The position numbers were made by a program, and so were the translations under genes. Positions 53,504-63,958 of a DNA stretch of 64,000 bases are shown here, in pieces (positions within the stretch are counted from its first letter, which is position 1; each line of letters starts with the position of its first letter). This stretch comes from an uncultured Kiloniellaceae bacterium (lineage in GTDB: Bacteria > Pseudomonadota > Alphaproteobacteria > Kiloniellales > Kiloniellaceae), in the NCBI GenBank assembly GCA_947500035.1, contig CANMQP010000001.1, forward strand, positions 62,001-126,000, written 5' to 3'. A model generated the notes under the pieces. It was not told the origin of the DNA. It ran no database searches and saw nothing but the letters and a program-made list of their open reading frames with translations.

Positions 53504-54375
53504 CTTCGTTCCTTTCCACAACTCACCCAGCTGCAAACCCAGTCTTCCGGATTTCACACGAGGCATCTTTCCAAAGGCACCTCAGTGTTGACCGAGGATG
53601 CGCTACTGATGCTCATAAGTGTTATGTTATTACATTTCAATCAGAAAGATTTCGATTGCCGACTCACGAATTTGCAATCGCGAATCATTATCACTCTCAT
53701 CAAGATACAGAGGAAAAGACTCCTGTCAAACAGGGAATGGTTTTCTGAAGATGACTTGGACTGCTGCAAGCTAAGAAGACGTTAACTAAGCCATCAGCAG
53801 ATAACGGCGACGAGGACCATTCTGAGAGCATATGCTCTAGTTCCTGAATCTGCTGGTCTCTTGCCGACCCTCGCGCAAATCCATCTTCCCAAGGCGCCGT
53901 TTCGCCCAGAGTTCCGCCCCTGCCCCGTTCCCAATGAGAAGATCCTGTTCGCAACCCGGGCGGACATAGCGAGATGGGTATTCGGGCATACCCCTGCACC
54001 GAACCGTCTCGCCCCGCCGAATGGCTCAAATCTCTTGCCTCGACACAAAACCTCCAAAACTAAAATTTAATTCAAATGGTTAGGAGGGTTTTGTGCGATT
54101 GACGGTGAATACAAATCGCTAAGCCATCAAACTTTAAGGTGAGATTGATTAATTCTCTTTAGGGCACGGATTTTGTTCGAAGAAACTCAATCGTGTTCAC
54201 TCAATCTTAAGCACGTGCCGCCCAAAGTTCCCGGAGAGGACGGTCATTTTTGATGGAAGCTGTCAAGAATGTAAACCTTCCTCTAACCATTTGATTTAGG
54301 GGCTGATTCGGTCTTTTCGCACCACACTCGGAAGACCGTCAGATTTGAGACGCACTGCCGCATTAGGAGCATCGG
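53504..54375. other. 870-bp spacer: porin promoter and unassigned sequence
   Basis: Holds the porin promoter and a possible Fur-like half-site (53674-53692). Open frames around 53794-54070 on both strands overlap each other and resemble no family I recognise. The part 54060-54375 is AT-richer and shows nothing clear. Confidence 0.45.
53674..53692. promoter_or_regulatory. weak Fur-box-like site upstream of the porin gene
   Basis: Minus-strand GATAATGATTCGCGATTGC matches the first nine bases of the 19-bp Fur consensus exactly but only 12 of 19 overall. Position, about 170-190 bp before the porin start, is plausible. Could be chance. Confidence 0.2.
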
Positions 54376-54600
54376 ATGTCACTCTCTCGGGGAACGGTCG
54401 AAACACTTATCGACCTGGTGGAAATCAAGTTGAGCTGCGTAGAAGTCTATGACCGTGACGACGCCAGAGAACTGGCACGGCTGGAACAGGGGCGACGCGA
54501 ACTGCTGGCGCTCGCCGGTAGAGAGAGCGAAGAGCCTGCTGAAATCGTTAAGATTTCTCGTGGTGCACGTGGACGTACGCGTTCCACGGTGACGCACTAA
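54376..54600 (+). CDS. small conserved protein of unknown function
   Basis: 74 aa: MSLSRGTVETLIDLVEIKLSCVEVYDRDDARELARLEQGRRELLAL followed by a basic, Ser/Arg-rich tail. It begins with a good Shine-Dalgarno (AGGAG) and looks helical and amphipathic. I believe similar small proteins occur in related alphaproteobacteria but can name no function. Stands alone between two long spacers; a mobile-element-like hairpin follows. Confidence 0.65.
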   Translation: MSLSRGTVETLIDLVEIKLSCVEVYDRDDARELARLEQGRRELLALAGRESEEPAEIVKISRGARGRTRSTVTH

Positions 54601-54654
54601 ACCTTGATCTGACGGTCTAATCCACGGGGACCTGCGGAGGGGAATGCGCCTTCC

Positions 54655-54718
54655 TAGTGTGATGTTTCTGAAATTCGCCGCATGATGTGCGGCGAATTTT
54701 AGAGACTGAATCACATTA
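54655..54718. mobile_element. 64-bp TA-flanked hairpin element related to the 33-kb MITE
   Basis: TAGTGTGATGTTTCTGAAAT at the left end and its near reverse complement at the right form a long imperfect stem (with an exact AATTCGCCGCA/TGCGGCGAATT core) and a 5-nt loop. TA at both ends. Its first 23 bases match the 33-kb element's end at 18 positions without gaps. Probably a solo or collapsed copy of the same IS630/mariner-type family. Confidence 0.6.
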
Positions 54719-54732
54719 GATTCAACGGGATA

Positions 54733-55878
54733 CTAGGCCAAGGCCGACTCCAAGTCGGCGATCAGGTCATCGATGTCCTCGATACCGACCGACAGGCGCA
54801 GCATATCGTCCGGAATCGGGCTATCAGGCCCCTCAACGGAGGCTCTGTGCTCGACAAGACTTTCCACACCACCAAGCGATGTCGCCCGCTGAAAACAGCG
54901 CAGATTAGCGACGCAGCGCAGGGCCGCTTCCCGGCCCCCCTTGACCCGCAAAGACAACATACCTCCAAAACCGCCCGGCATCTGATGGCGCGCAACCGTG
55001 TGCCGGGGATGGCTCTCCAGGCCGGGATAGAGCACCGCATCGATGGCGGCATGCCCGTCAAAATGTCGGGCGATGGCCATAGCGTTTGTGCAGCAGCGCT
55101 CGACACGCAGGTAGAGCGTTCGCATACCGCGCAGGAGCAACCAGGCCTCAAAAGTGCCGAGAACACCACCGATATTCAGGCGATTGTCCTTGATTCGCGC
55201 CCAGAACGGGTCTTCCTCCGCTGTCACCAGAGCACCTGCGAGGACATCGCTGTGGCCGTTCAGGTACTTTGTCGCGGAATGGAAGACGATGTCGGCGCCC
55301 AGCGCGAGCGGCTGCGATAAAACCGGCGTCACGACGGTCGAGTCGACGACCAGCTTGGCACCGGCCGCACGGGTTATCTTCGCGACGGCGGCGATATCCA
55401 CGATGTCCCAGGTCGGATTCGCTGGCGTTTCAACCCACACCAGTTTGGTCCGCCCCGGCTTGATCGCAGCTTCAAAAGCGTCTTCCCGGCTCGTATCGAC
55501 GAGATCCAGTCCGATGCCCCAGTCTGCGCAGAAGGAGATCATCCAGGCGCGCAGAGTCCAATACATGACATCCTGGGCAACGATGTGATCCCCGGGCCGA
55601 AGTGCCTGAACCACGGCGGTCGCGGCAGCCATGCCCGATGCGAAGAGCATAGCATCCTTGCCACCCTCGAGACGGGCCAGCAATCCTTCCGCATGTTCGG
55701 GCGTGGGTGCCTGGTCGCGCGCATAGATCCGCCCGTCAACCAAGGGTTCATAATCCCGGTCACGCACAAAGGTGGTCGAGGGCTGGATCGCCGGCACGAC
55801 TCCGCCGCTTGCGGGATCGATACTTTCCAGGGATTGAGCGGCCAGGGTCGCGGGCCGGCGCGTATCGGAATCAGTCAT
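54733..55878 (-). CDS. Cys/Met metabolism PLP enzyme (cystathionine gamma-synthase/lyase family)
   Basis: 381 aa. Typical elements: IQPSTTFVRD, Y.R...PT (YARDQAPTPEHAEGLLARLEGGKDAMLFASGMAAATAVVQAL), TPANPTWDIVDI, VVDSTVVTPVLSQPLALGADIVFHSATKYLNGHSDVLAGAL with the Schiff-base Lys, and the C-terminal RLSVGIEDIDDLIADLESALA. Assignment within the family (gamma-synthase, gamma-lyase or beta-lyase) is not possible by eye. Stands alone, convergent with the small protein gene. Confidence 0.88.
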   Translation of the reverse strand: MTDSDTRRPATLAAQSLESIDPASGGVVPAIQPSTTFVRDRDYEPLVDGRIYARDQAPTPEHAEGLLARLEGGKDAMLFASGMAAATAVVQALRPGDHIVAQDVMYWTLRAWMISFCADWGIGLDLVDTSREDAFEAAIKPGRTKLVWVETPANPTWDIVDIAAVAKITRAAGAKLVVDSTVVTPVLSQPLALGADIVFHSATKYLNGHSDVLAGALVTAEEDPFWARIKDNRLNIGGVLGTFEAWLLLRGMRTLYLRVERCCTNAMAIARHFDGHAAIDAVLYPGLESHPRHTVARHQMPGGFGGMLSLRVKGGREAALRCVANLRCFQRATSLGGVESLVEHRASVEGPDSPIPDDMLRLSVGIEDIDDLIADLESALA

Positions 55879-55981
55879 GGAGTCTGGATAGCCTGCAGAG
55901 TTCTAAAAAGCCATAGCCCGATGAAGGAAGCCCCCCGATCAAGGATGCCAGGGAGCGTTCCATCAACATGCCTGCAAAGCG

Positions 55982-57433
55982 TCAGTCCAGCTTCTTCTTT
56001 AGCAGCTGATTGACCATTCCCGGATTGGCCTTGCCCTGGGTCGCCTTCATGACCTGTCCGACGAACCAGCCGATCAGCTTGGCGTTGCCGCCTTTATACT
56101 GCTCGACCTGTCCGGGATTATCGGCAATCAGCTGATCGACGATACCTTCCAGAGCGCCGGTGTCGCTGATCTGCTTCAGGCCTTTTTCCTCTACGATGGC
56201 GGCTGCATCCTTGCCGCTCTCCCACATGGCCTCGAAGACCTCCTTCGCCGTGCGTCCGGAAATCGTGCCGTCCGCGATCAGGTCGATCAGGCCACCAAGC
56301 TTCGCGGCATCGACCGGCGCATTGCCCAGATTGGCGCCACTTGTCCGGTTCAGGGCGCCGAAGTAGTCGCCGATGACCCAATTGGCCGTCAGTTTGGGGT
56401 CCCGCCCCTTGGCCACGGTCTCGTAAAAGGCCGCGGTCTCCTGATCGGCGACCAGAACGCCCGCGTCATAAACGGGCAAGCCGAATTCATCGATAAAGCG
56501 CTGCTTCTTGGCATCCGGTAGTTCCGGCAGATCCTTCTTCAGCGACTCCACCCAGGCTGCATCGATCTTCAGCGGCAGCAGGTCCGGATCCGGGAAGTAG
56601 CGATAGTCATGCGCCTCTTCCTTGCTGCGCATGGAACGGCTGGTGCCTTTGCTGGCATCGAACAGGCGGGTCTCCTGATCGATCGTGCCGCCCTCTTCCA
56701 GAATCGCGACCTGGCGCTTTGCTTCCAGCTCGATGGACTGCTGCACGAAACGGATCGAGTTCACGTTCTTGGTCTCGGTCCGGGTCCCGAAGGGCTCGCC
56801 CGGGCGGCGCATGGAAAGGTTGACGTCGGCGCGCATGGAGCCCTCATCCATATTGCCGTCGCAGGTCCCCAGGTAACGCAGGATCGACCGCAGCTTGCGC
56901 AGATAGGCCCCCGCCTCCTCCGCCGAACGCATGTCCGGCTTTGAAACGATCTCCATCAGGGTTACGCCGGAGCGGTTAAGATCGATATAGGACATGGTCG
57001 GATGCTGATCGTGCAGGCTCTTGCCCGCATCCTGTTCCAGATGCAGACGCTCGATCCCGACTTCTCGGGTCTTGCCGTCTTCCAGGTCCAGGATGATGGT
57101 CCCCTCGCCCACGATCGGATGCAGAAACTGTGAGATCTGATAGCCCTGCGGCAGATCGGCGTAGAAGTAGTTCTTGCGTTCAAACTCGGAGAAGAGGTTG
57201 ATCTTGGCGTTCAGGCCCAGGCCGGTCTTGACCGCCTGCTCGACCGCCATCTCGTTGATCACCGGCAGCATGCCCGGCATGGCCGCGTCGACCAGCGAAA
57301 CCTGGCTGTTCGGTTCCGCGCCGAACGCGGTCGCGGCACCGGAGAAGAGCTTTGAATTGGCGATCACCTGGGCATGGACTTCCAAGCCGATCACCATTTC
57401 CCACGGACCCGTTTTACCTTCGATTATCGTCAT
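55982..57433 (-). CDS. gatB: Asp-tRNA(Asn)/Glu-tRNA(Gln) amidotransferase subunit B
   Basis: tRNA-binding kinase subunit of the GatCAB transamidase, 483 aa. [73 protein letters not shown] and [16 protein letters not shown] are the hallmark motifs; the C-terminal Yqey-like tail ([21 protein letters not shown]) is complete. Third gene of gatCAB. Confidence 0.96.
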   Translation of the reverse strand: MTIIEGKTGPWEMVIGLEVHAQVIANSKLFSGAATAFGAEPNSQVSLVDAAMPGMLPVINEMAVEQAVKTGLGLNAKINLFSEFERKNYFYADLPQGYQISQFLHPIVGEGTIILDLEDGKTREVGIERLHLEQDAGKSLHDQHPTMSYIDLNRSGVTLMEIVSKPDMRSAEEAGAYLRKLRSILRYLGTCDGNMDEGSMRADVNLSMRRPGEPFGTRTETKNVNSIRFVQQSIELEAKRQVAILEEGGTIDQETRLFDASKGTSRSMRSKEEAHDYRYFPDPDLLPLKIDAAWVESLKKDLPELPDAKKQRFIDEFGLPVYDAGVLVADQETAAFYETVAKGRDPKLTANWVIGDYFGALNRTSGANLGNAPVDAAKLGGLIDLIADGTISGRTAKEVFEAMWESGKDAAAIVEEKGLKQISDTGALEGIVDQLIADNPGQVEQYKGGNAKLIGWFVGQVMKATQGKANPGMVNQLLKKKLD

Positions 57434-57471
57434 GACTGCTCGTCTTTCCTCTTTGCCTCAAGCCTGCCGGA

Positions 57472-58944
57472 TCACGAAATGATCTGGGGTAAGGCATCAA
57501 ACTCCGCCGCGGTTTCCAGCACCTCGGCAACCTTCATCAGCGTCCCTTCCTCGAAGGGCTGCCCGAGCAGTTGCAGGCCTAGCGGAAGACCTTCGCCCGA
57601 AAGTCCGGCCGGGACAGAAATCCCCGGCAGACCCGCGAGGCTGGCGGGAACCGTGAAGACGTCATTGAGATACATGGCGACCGGATCGTCCATCTTATCG
57701 CCCATCCCGAAGGCCGCGCTGGGCGCGGTCGGTGTCAGAACCACATCGACCTTCTCGTAGGCCGCCTTGAAGTCGTTGGCGATCAGGGTGCGGATCCGCC
57801 GAGCCTTGTTGTAGTAGGCGTCGTAGTACCCGGCCGACAGCACATAGGCCCCGATCAGGATCCGGCGTTTGACCTCGGCCCCGAAACCCTCGCCCCGGGT
57901 CGCCTCGTACATGTCATCGAGGGTCTCGCCCGGAACCCGCAGGCCATAGCGCACGCCGTCGTAGCGCGCGAGGTTGGAGGAAGCCTCCGCAGGCGCGATG
58001 ATGTAGTAGGTCGGCAGCGCGTATTTGGTGTGCGGCAGGCTGATATCGACCATTTCCGCACCGGCTGCCTTCAGCCATTCGATGCCCTGCTTCCAGACGG
58101 CGTCGATTTCGGCGGGTGTTCCGTCGATCCGGTACTCCTTGGGGATACCGACCTTGAGGCCCCGGACGTCCCCGGTCATGGCCGCTTCGTAGTCAGGGAC
58201 CGGCGTATCGACACTTGTGGAATCCTTGGGGTCGTGCCCGGCCATGCCCCTCAGCATGATCGCCGCGTCCCGCACCGTGCGGGTCATGGGCCCCGCCTGA
58301 TCCAGGGAAGAGGCAAAGGCAACCGTGCCCCAGCGCGAGCAGCGTCCATAGGTCGGCTTCATACCGACAATGCCGCAGAAGGCCGCCGGTTGACGGATGG
58401 ACCCGCCCGTGTCGGTCCCGGTCGCGCCCAAAGCGCAGCGCGCGGCCACAGCCGCCGCGGAACCGCCGGAGGACCCCCCGGGCACCAAGGGCTCGTTGCT
58501 GCCGCTGCGCCGCCAGGGGTTTTCCACGCCACCGTAGTAGCTGGTCATGTTGGACGAGCCCATGGCGAACTCATCCAGATTGGTCTTGCCCAGCATGACC
58601 GCGCCGGCCGCCCAGAGATTGGCGGACACCGTCGATTCATACTGCGGCTGAAAGCCGTCCAGGATATGAGAGCCTGCCGTGGTCAAGACATCCTGCGTGC
58701 AGAAAAGGTCCTTGATCGCCAGTGGGATACCCTCGAGCACACCGGCCTCGCCCTTGCGGCGGCGTTCGTCGGAAGCGTCGGCCCCGCTGAGCGCCTGCTC
58801 GGGCGTCTCGGTTATGAAAGCATTCAAAGAGCGGCAGGCCTCGACCGCCTCGACATGAGCCTGCGTCAGCTCACGCGCGGAAAAGTCGCCCTTCGCCAGG
58901 CCGTCCCGGGCCTCGGTGAGGGAAAGATGGGTCAGCTTGGACAT
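57472..58944 (-). CDS. gatA: Asp-tRNA(Asn)/Glu-tRNA(Gln) amidotransferase subunit A
   Basis: Amidase subunit that releases ammonia from glutamine; 490 aa. Ser-cisSer-Lys triad motifs: [21 protein letters not shown] (Lys), [47 protein letters not shown] (both Ser). Start overlaps gatC by one base (TAATG), so translation is coupled. Confidence 0.96.
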   Translation of the reverse strand: MSKLTHLSLTEARDGLAKGDFSARELTQAHVEAVEACRSLNAFITETPEQALSGADASDERRRKGEAGVLEGIPLAIKDLFCTQDVLTTAGSHILDGFQPQYESTVSANLWAAGAVMLGKTNLDEFAMGSSNMTSYYGGVENPWRRSGSNEPLVPGGSSGGSAAAVAARCALGATGTDTGGSIRQPAAFCGIVGMKPTYGRCSRWGTVAFASSLDQAGPMTRTVRDAAIMLRGMAGHDPKDSTSVDTPVPDYEAAMTGDVRGLKVGIPKEYRIDGTPAEIDAVWKQGIEWLKAAGAEMVDISLPHTKYALPTYYIIAPAEASSNLARYDGVRYGLRVPGETLDDMYEATRGEGFGAEVKRRILIGAYVLSAGYYDAYYNKARRIRTLIANDFKAAYEKVDVVLTPTAPSAAFGMGDKMDDPVAMYLNDVFTVPASLAGLPGISVPAGLSGEGLPLGLQLLGQPFEEGTLMKVAEVLETAAEFDALPQIIS

Positions 58945-59231
58945 TATTCGACCACCTTTGGAACGGCGAAGAAGCCGTGAGCGCCCTCGGGCGCATTTTT
59001 CAGAACCTTGTCGGCGCAGTTGCCATCCGTCACCACATCCTGGCGTTGCGGCAGGCTCATGGCCACCACCGAGGTCATGGGCTCAACGCCCTCGGTATCG
59101 AGCTCGGAAAGCTGCTCGACCCAGTTCAGGATTTCGGTCAGTTCGCCGGTCAGGGCTTCCTGCTGTTCCTCGGGTATGCGGATTCTCGCCAGTTTGGCAA
59201 TCCGCGCGACGGTGTCTTTATCGACAGCCAT
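58944..59231 (-). CDS. gatC: Asp-tRNA(Asn)/Glu-tRNA(Gln) amidotransferase subunit C
   Basis: Stabilising subunit of GatCAB, 95 aa. [40 protein letters not shown] and [17 protein letters not shown] are the full family signature. The start at 59231 is chosen by homology; the open frame extends to 59291. Confidence 0.95.
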   Translation of the reverse strand: MAVDKDTVARIAKLARIRIPEEQQEALTGELTEILNWVEQLSELDTEGVEPMTSVVAMSLPQRQDVVTDGNCADKVLKNAPEGAHGFFAVPKVVE

Positions 59232-59564
59232 AACGGGTCCTGTTCTCGTTCTTTGGGAGACCCCGCTATAAGCCCGGCCAGACCTGGCCAAACCCCGCGG
59301 CGGGATCGAAGCGCGCGGAAAATAGCACCGGCGTTTCGCCCCCGCAATGCCAAGGCTGCGAAGGGCCGTGATTGAGACTGGCGCTGCCCGAGGGTATGGT
59401 TGAACTGAAGCTTGGCTTTGCCCGAAATCCGCTCTTCAAATTCAATGGAATCTATGGCACACCCTCCTGCCCCGCCAGGATGTTCCGATGTCCGGGCTGA
59501 ACAGGTCGTCTCTTACGCCGATGGCCTGACTGCTGGCGTGATGGAATTCTGATAGCGTGATTGA

Positions 59565-60131
59565 ATGCTACCTGTAGAACAAAAATCAGTATTTGACCGG
59601 GTCCACCCGCCAATGCGGATAAGAACCAAGCGTCTGGAACTCGGCCCGGTCGAGATGGACGACAAAGACGATTTGGTGGAGATCCTCAATAACTGGGAGG
59701 TTGCCCAATGGCTTATCGCGCCTCCTTTCCCCTATAAGCAAAGAGACGCGATCGACTGGATCCTCAAGGTCCGCAAAGACCATGAAAAGCTCTCCCCGGA
59801 ACACTTCGGTATTTACCTGCGCGACGAGGGCAAATTGATCGGCGCCGTTTCGATCGACAGTAAGCTCAAAGACAACACCTGGACCCTGGGCTACTTCGTG
59901 GGACAGCTCTACTGGGGACGGGGCTATGTTTTCGAGGCCATCGAACCGCTGATCACCTATGCCCGCGATCATCTGCACGTCAGACGGATCGTTGCGACGG
60001 TCGACCAGGAAAACGTGAGATCGACCAGAGTTCTGAAAAAACTCGGTTTCAAGTACGAAGAGGCCAAGGAAGGGCAATACCCGACTCGCCGCCAGGGCAA
60101 CCTCGTAGACGCCTACTACATCGATTTGTGA
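59565..60131 (+). CDS. GNAT acetyltransferase (RimJ/RimL type)
   Basis: 188 aa, one GNAT domain: IRTKRLELGPVEMDDKDDLVEILNNWEVAQWLIAPPFPY, GYFVGQLYWGRGYVFEAIEPLITYAR (acetyl-CoA pocket, here QLYWGRGYV in place of the usual Q..GKG) and ATVDQENVRSTRVLKKLGFKYEE. Substrate unknown. Its stop abuts the stop of the convergent cupin gene (60131/60132). Confidence 0.82.
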   Translation: MLPVEQKSVFDRVHPPMRIRTKRLELGPVEMDDKDDLVEILNNWEVAQWLIAPPFPYKQRDAIDWILKVRKDHEKLSPEHFGIYLRDEGKLIGAVSIDSKLKDNTWTLGYFVGQLYWGRGYVFEAIEPLITYARDHLHVRRIVATVDQENVRSTRVLKKLGFKYEEAKEGQYPTRRQGNLVDAYYIDL

Positions 60132-60758
60132 TTATCCGGACACGCTGAAGCTCGAAAGATCGAGGTCGCCACTCCAGCGCCAGGCCCCCAGAAAGGGCTC
60201 ATTTATCGTGCGCCGTCCATGCGGGACCCAGGCCGGATGATGAACCAGGCTGCCAGGTGGCTGTGGCGTATAATCCTGATCGCCCACGGTCCATTCGGCA
60301 ATGCCCGCAATCACCAGATAGGTTTCCTCGCCCGAATGACTGGAAACGGGATAATCCGTATCGCGCTCGGAGACCAAAAGCCCAACCCGCGCCGACTCCG
60401 CGTAAATGTGACCATCGGGACCCACGAGCTCTGTTGTGCGGAGATTTGAGGAGACATCCTCCGCCAGCCCCGTGCCCTCCCAGCACTCCCAATCCAATAG
60501 CGAAGCGCATTCGAGAACCTGCCGCGCGATTGGAAGGGCATTATCAAGACCGCATGCTGCCGCAAGCAAAGGACCCGCGTCTGATCTTCCCGGCCGCCGG
60601 CGAAAGGGCCGGCCGGTAGCGGACGTCAAGGCGGTAACGGCCTCATCCCCTCCCGGCCGCCTTTCGGCTTCATAGGCCTTGGCCAGTTCGCCGAGCAACG
60701 CGTCGAACTTCTCACGCGCGCTTGGTTTCAGCTGAAATGCCTCGAAAGCCGACGTCAT
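60132..60758 (-). CDS. DMSP-lyase-family cupin
   Basis: 208 aa. Helical N-terminus then a cupin barrel: YPVSSHSGEETYLVIAGIAEWTVG gives His, Glu and Tyr, and PGSLVHHPAWVPHGRRTINEPFLGAWRWSGDL gives the second His pair, the layout of the dimethylsulfoniopropionate lyase family (DddQ/DddL/DddW). At the spot where many members have H-x-H before the Glu, this one has S-x-H or S-S-H, so one metal ligand may be missing. Catalysis on DMSP is possible, not shown; some members have other roles. Confidence 0.75.
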   Translation of the reverse strand: MTSAFEAFQLKPSAREKFDALLGELAKAYEAERRPGGDEAVTALTSATGRPFRRRPGRSDAGPLLAAACGLDNALPIARQVLECASLLDWECWEGTGLAEDVSSNLRTTELVGPDGHIYAESARVGLLVSERDTDYPVSSHSGEETYLVIAGIAEWTVGDQDYTPQPPGSLVHHPAWVPHGRRTINEPFLGAWRWSGDLDLSSFSVSG

Positions 60759-60801
60759 CTTGGGTCAAATTCCGCTCTCACATCTACTCTGCCGGTGCCA
60801 A

Positions 60802-63800
60802 CTACTCTGCCGGCGCGACATCAGCGGTCTTCGGAGCCCCTTTGATCTTCTCCCGAAAGCCCTGGAAGAGACAATAAAGCACCGGAATAAAGAAAATCCC
60901 GATCGCGGTCGCCGCCAGCATTCCACCAAAGACGACAAAACCAACAGAAACGCGGCTGGCCGCGCCGGCGCCGGTGGCAAAGATCAGCGGCAGGACGCCC
61001 AGGATAAAGGATAAGGCCGTCATCATGACCGCGCGGAAGCGGAGCCGAGCAGCCTGTTGGGCGGCCTCCTGGATAGAGAGCCCCTGCTCCCGGCGCTCCT
61101 TGGCAAACTCGACGATCAGGATGGCACTTTTGCTGGCCAGGCCGATCAACATGACCAAGCCGATCTGGGCGTAGAGATTGTTATCCAGGAAGGGAAAGAG
61201 CATCAAGGGCACCAGAGCTCCGAAGGCGGCAATAATCACCGACGTCACCACGGAGAGCGGCACCGTCCAGCTCTCGTACTGCGCCACCAGAAAGAGGTAC
61301 GCGAAGAGAAATGCCAGACCGAAGATGAAGAGGACGAGGCCACCGGCCTCCAGTTCCTGCTGCGAGGTCCCGGTCCATTGAATGCCGTAGCCCTCCGGCA
61401 AGGCCTCCGCAGCGACCTCCTCCATCGCGGCAATAGCATCGCCGGTACTGAAAGCGCCGCCGCTGGAACCCGTCAGGGACGCCGATTGGTAGAGGTTGTA
61501 ACGGGTGATCGAAAGCGGTCCCAGGATCGGCTTCAACTCCACGAGGGCATTGAGCGGAACCATCTCCCCGGCGGCATTGCGGACATGAAGCTGGCTGATA
61601 TCGTCGATGGCATCCCGGTCGTCGGCTTCGGCCTGAATGATGACGCGATAAACCTTCCCGAAGAGATTGAAATCATTGATATAAGAGGATCCCAAATTAG
61701 CCTGCAGCGTAGAGAAGATCTCGGCAATCGAGAGCCCCAGCGCTTCAGCCTTGTCCCGGTCCACTTCAAGGAAAAGCTGAGGTACGTTGGCCGAAAAGGT
61801 ACTGAAGACATTCGAGAGTTCGGGCCTCTGGTTCGCGCTGAACACAAGGCTGCGCATGGCCGAGGCCAGCTCCTGCGGGCTCCGCCCCAGGAAATCCTGA
61901 AGTTGCGCCTCGATATCGCCCCCCGTGCCGAGCCCGGCGATCGGAGGCAGCGGAAAGGCAAAGGCTTCCGCCTCAATCATACCCGCAAGGCGCTGATTGA
62001 TCTGCCTCAGAATGACATGCCATTGCTGATCGGGTTCGGTTCGCTCGTCCCAGTCACTCAAAATCGGGATCAGCAGCGCCGAGTTGGAGGCCGCGCCCCC
62101 TAGAATACTGAAGCCGCTGATCGCGATCACATCGGTGACGCCCTCGATCTCCAGCAGCATCTCGCTCGCCCGGTCGGCCACCAGTTCGGTCCGGGACAAG
62201 GACGCGCCATCGGGAAGTTGGATATTGCCGAAAAAGACGCCCTTGTCTTCCAGGGGAATAAAGCCCGTCGGGACAGACTGGAACATATAGACCGTGGCGC
62301 CCACAAAGACCCCAAAGACCATAACGCTCAAGGCGGTCGCGCGGATCATGCGGGCGACCATCCAGGCATAGCCGTCCCGGCTCTTATCGACCAGATTGGC
62401 GAAGAGACGAAGCGGTCCACGGGGACTGCCACTGCCCGGCTTCAACAGCAGCGAACAAAGCGCCGGCGAGAGGGTCAGCGCGTTGATGGAAGAAATCGAG
62501 ACCGCAACACAGATGGTCACGGAGAATTGCTTGTAAAGTTCACCCGTAATGCCGGGCATGAAGGAGACCGGAACGAAGACCGCAAGCAGCACCAGCGTGG
62601 TCGCGACCACGGGCCCGGTCACCTCCTTCATCGCCTGCCGGGTCGCATCACGTGCATTTTGTCCGGTCTCGGACATGATGCGTTGCACGTTTTCCACCAC
62701 GACAATGCTGTCATCAACCACGATGCCGATCGCCAGAATGATGGCGAAAAGCGTGATGGTGTTGGCAGAAAATCCGACCAGAAAGAGCACCGCGAAGGTG
62801 CCGATCAGGGAGACGGGGATCGCCAGTGTCGGAATAATGGTCGAGCGCCAATCCGCCAGGAAGAGGAAGGTCACGGCCACCACCAGCGCGAAGGTGATCA
62901 TCAGGGTCTCGAGCACTTCCGCGATAGAGGCCCGAACCGCCTTGGTCGTGTCATAGAGGATCCGGTATTCCATATCCGGCGGGAAACGCTCCGCCATCCG
63001 ATCCAGCTCGGCGTAGACCGTATCCGCGACGCCCAGAGCGTTCGCGCCCGGCGATTGATAGACCGCGATCGAAGCCGCCGGTCTGTTGTTCAGCTTGGAA
63101 ATCGCGCCATAGGATTGCGACCCCAGTTCGAGCCGTGCAACATCCCGCAGACGCACGATCGAACCGTCGCCGGCCGCCCGCACGATGATGTTGCCGAACT
63201 CCTCGACGCTGACCAGCCGGCCTTTCGCCTGAATGGAATACTGAAACTGGGGCGCCCCGTTGTAGGGTGGCGCGCCGAGCTGCCCGGCGGTCGCCTGGAT
63301 GTTCTGGCTTTCGATCGCGTTCGAGATATCGGTCGTTGTCAGCTGGAGTGAAGACAGTCTGTTCGGGTCCAGCCAGACCCGCATGCCGTAGTCCAGCGCG
63401 CCGAACTGGGACACACTGCCGACACCATTCACCCGCGCCAGCACATCCTCGATATTGATCGAGGCGTAGTTGCTGAGAAAGAGCGCGTCATGGGTGTTGT
63501 TGGGGGAAACGAGGTTGACCACCATCAGCATGCTGGAGGATTGCTTCTTGGTCACGACACCCTGCCGGGTGACCTCGAGCGGCAGCTGCGCATTGGCGAC
63601 GGCCACCCGGTTCTGAACGTTGACGGCGGCGATGTCCGGATCGGTTCCGACCTCGAAGGTAACCGTCAACTCGTAGCTGCCGTCATTCGAGCTGGTTGAC
63701 GACATGTAAATCATATCATCGACGCCGTTCACCTGCGCTTCGATCAGCGAAGCCACCGACTCCTGAACGACCGAGGCACTGGCTCCCGGATAGCTCGTGG

Positions 63801-63939
63801 TGACCTTGACCTGCGGCGGCGTGATCTCGGGATACTCGGACACGGGGATGGAATAGACCGAGAGGATGCCGGCGAGCGTGATAACGATGGAGATAACGAA
63901 GGCGAACTTCGGACGATCGATAAAAAACGCGGAAAGCAT
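60802..63939 (-). CDS. RND multidrug efflux pump inner-membrane subunit (HAE1/AcrB type)
   Basis: 1045 aa, 12 helices and two large periplasmic loops. [55 protein letters not shown] (TM4 with the proton-relay Asp pair) and [31 protein letters not shown] plus [16 protein letters not shown] near the end are diagnostic. Follows an adaptor gene cut by the window edge, in the normal adaptor-pump order. Substrates unknown. Confidence 0.94.
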   Translation of the reverse strand: MLSAFFIDRPKFAFVISIVITLAGILSVYSIPVSEYPEITPPQVKVTTSYPGASASVVQESVASLIEAQVNGVDDMIYMSSTSSNDGSYELTVTFEVGTDPDIAAVNVQNRVAVANAQLPLEVTRQGVVTKKQSSSMLMVVNLVSPNNTHDALFLSNYASINIEDVLARVNGVGSVSQFGALDYGMRVWLDPNRLSSLQLTTTDISNAIESQNIQATAGQLGAPPYNGAPQFQYSIQAKGRLVSVEEFGNIIVRAAGDGSIVRLRDVARLELGSQSYGAISKLNNRPAASIAVYQSPGANALGVADTVYAELDRMAERFPPDMEYRILYDTTKAVRASIAEVLETLMITFALVVAVTFLFLADWRSTIIPTLAIPVSLIGTFAVLFLVGFSANTITLFAIILAIGIVVDDSIVVVENVQRIMSETGQNARDATRQAMKEVTGPVVATTLVLLAVFVPVSFMPGITGELYKQFSVTICVAVSISSINALTLSPALCSLLLKPGSGSPRGPLRLFANLVDKSRDGYAWMVARMIRATALSVMVFGVFVGATVYMFQSVPTGFIPLEDKGVFFGNIQLPDGASLSRTELVADRASEMLLEIEGVTDVIAISGFSILGGAASNSALLIPILSDWDERTEPDQQWHVILRQINQRLAGMIEAEAFAFPLPPIAGLGTGGDIEAQLQDFLGRSPQELASAMRSLVFSANQRPELSNVFSTFSANVPQLFLEVDRDKAEALGLSIAEIFSTLQANLGSSYINDFNLFGKVYRVIIQAEADDRDAIDDISQLHVRNAAGEMVPLNALVELKPILGPLSITRYNLYQSASLTGSSGGAFSTGDAIAAMEEVAAEALPEGYGIQWTGTSQQELEAGGLVLFIFGLAFLFAYLFLVAQYESWTVPLSVVTSVIIAAFGALVPLMLFPFLDNNLYAQIGLVMLIGLASKSAILIVEFAKERREQGLSIQEAAQQAARLRFRAVMMTALSFILGVLPLIFATGAGAASRVSVGFVVFGGMLAATAIGIFFIPVLYCLFQGFREKIKGAPKTADVAPAE

Positions 63940-63958
63940 AAAATGTCTATCCCTGAGA

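Noticed and set aside
53794..54070. Overlapping 87-codon (minus) and 69-codon (plus) ORFs in the porin upstream spacer
   Set aside because: They overlap on opposite strands, have no good Shine-Dalgarno and no recognised family; could be relic DNA but not supportable as genes.
55879..55981. SAM-type riboswitch upstream of the Cys/Met PLP enzyme gene
   Set aside because: Looked for SAM-II/SAM-I cores in the minus-strand leader; none of the conserved segments are present.
61057..63351. Two long frames (348 and 377 codons) antisense to the RND pump
   Set aside because: Antisense shadows within a fully conserved gene; highly charged sequence without domain features.
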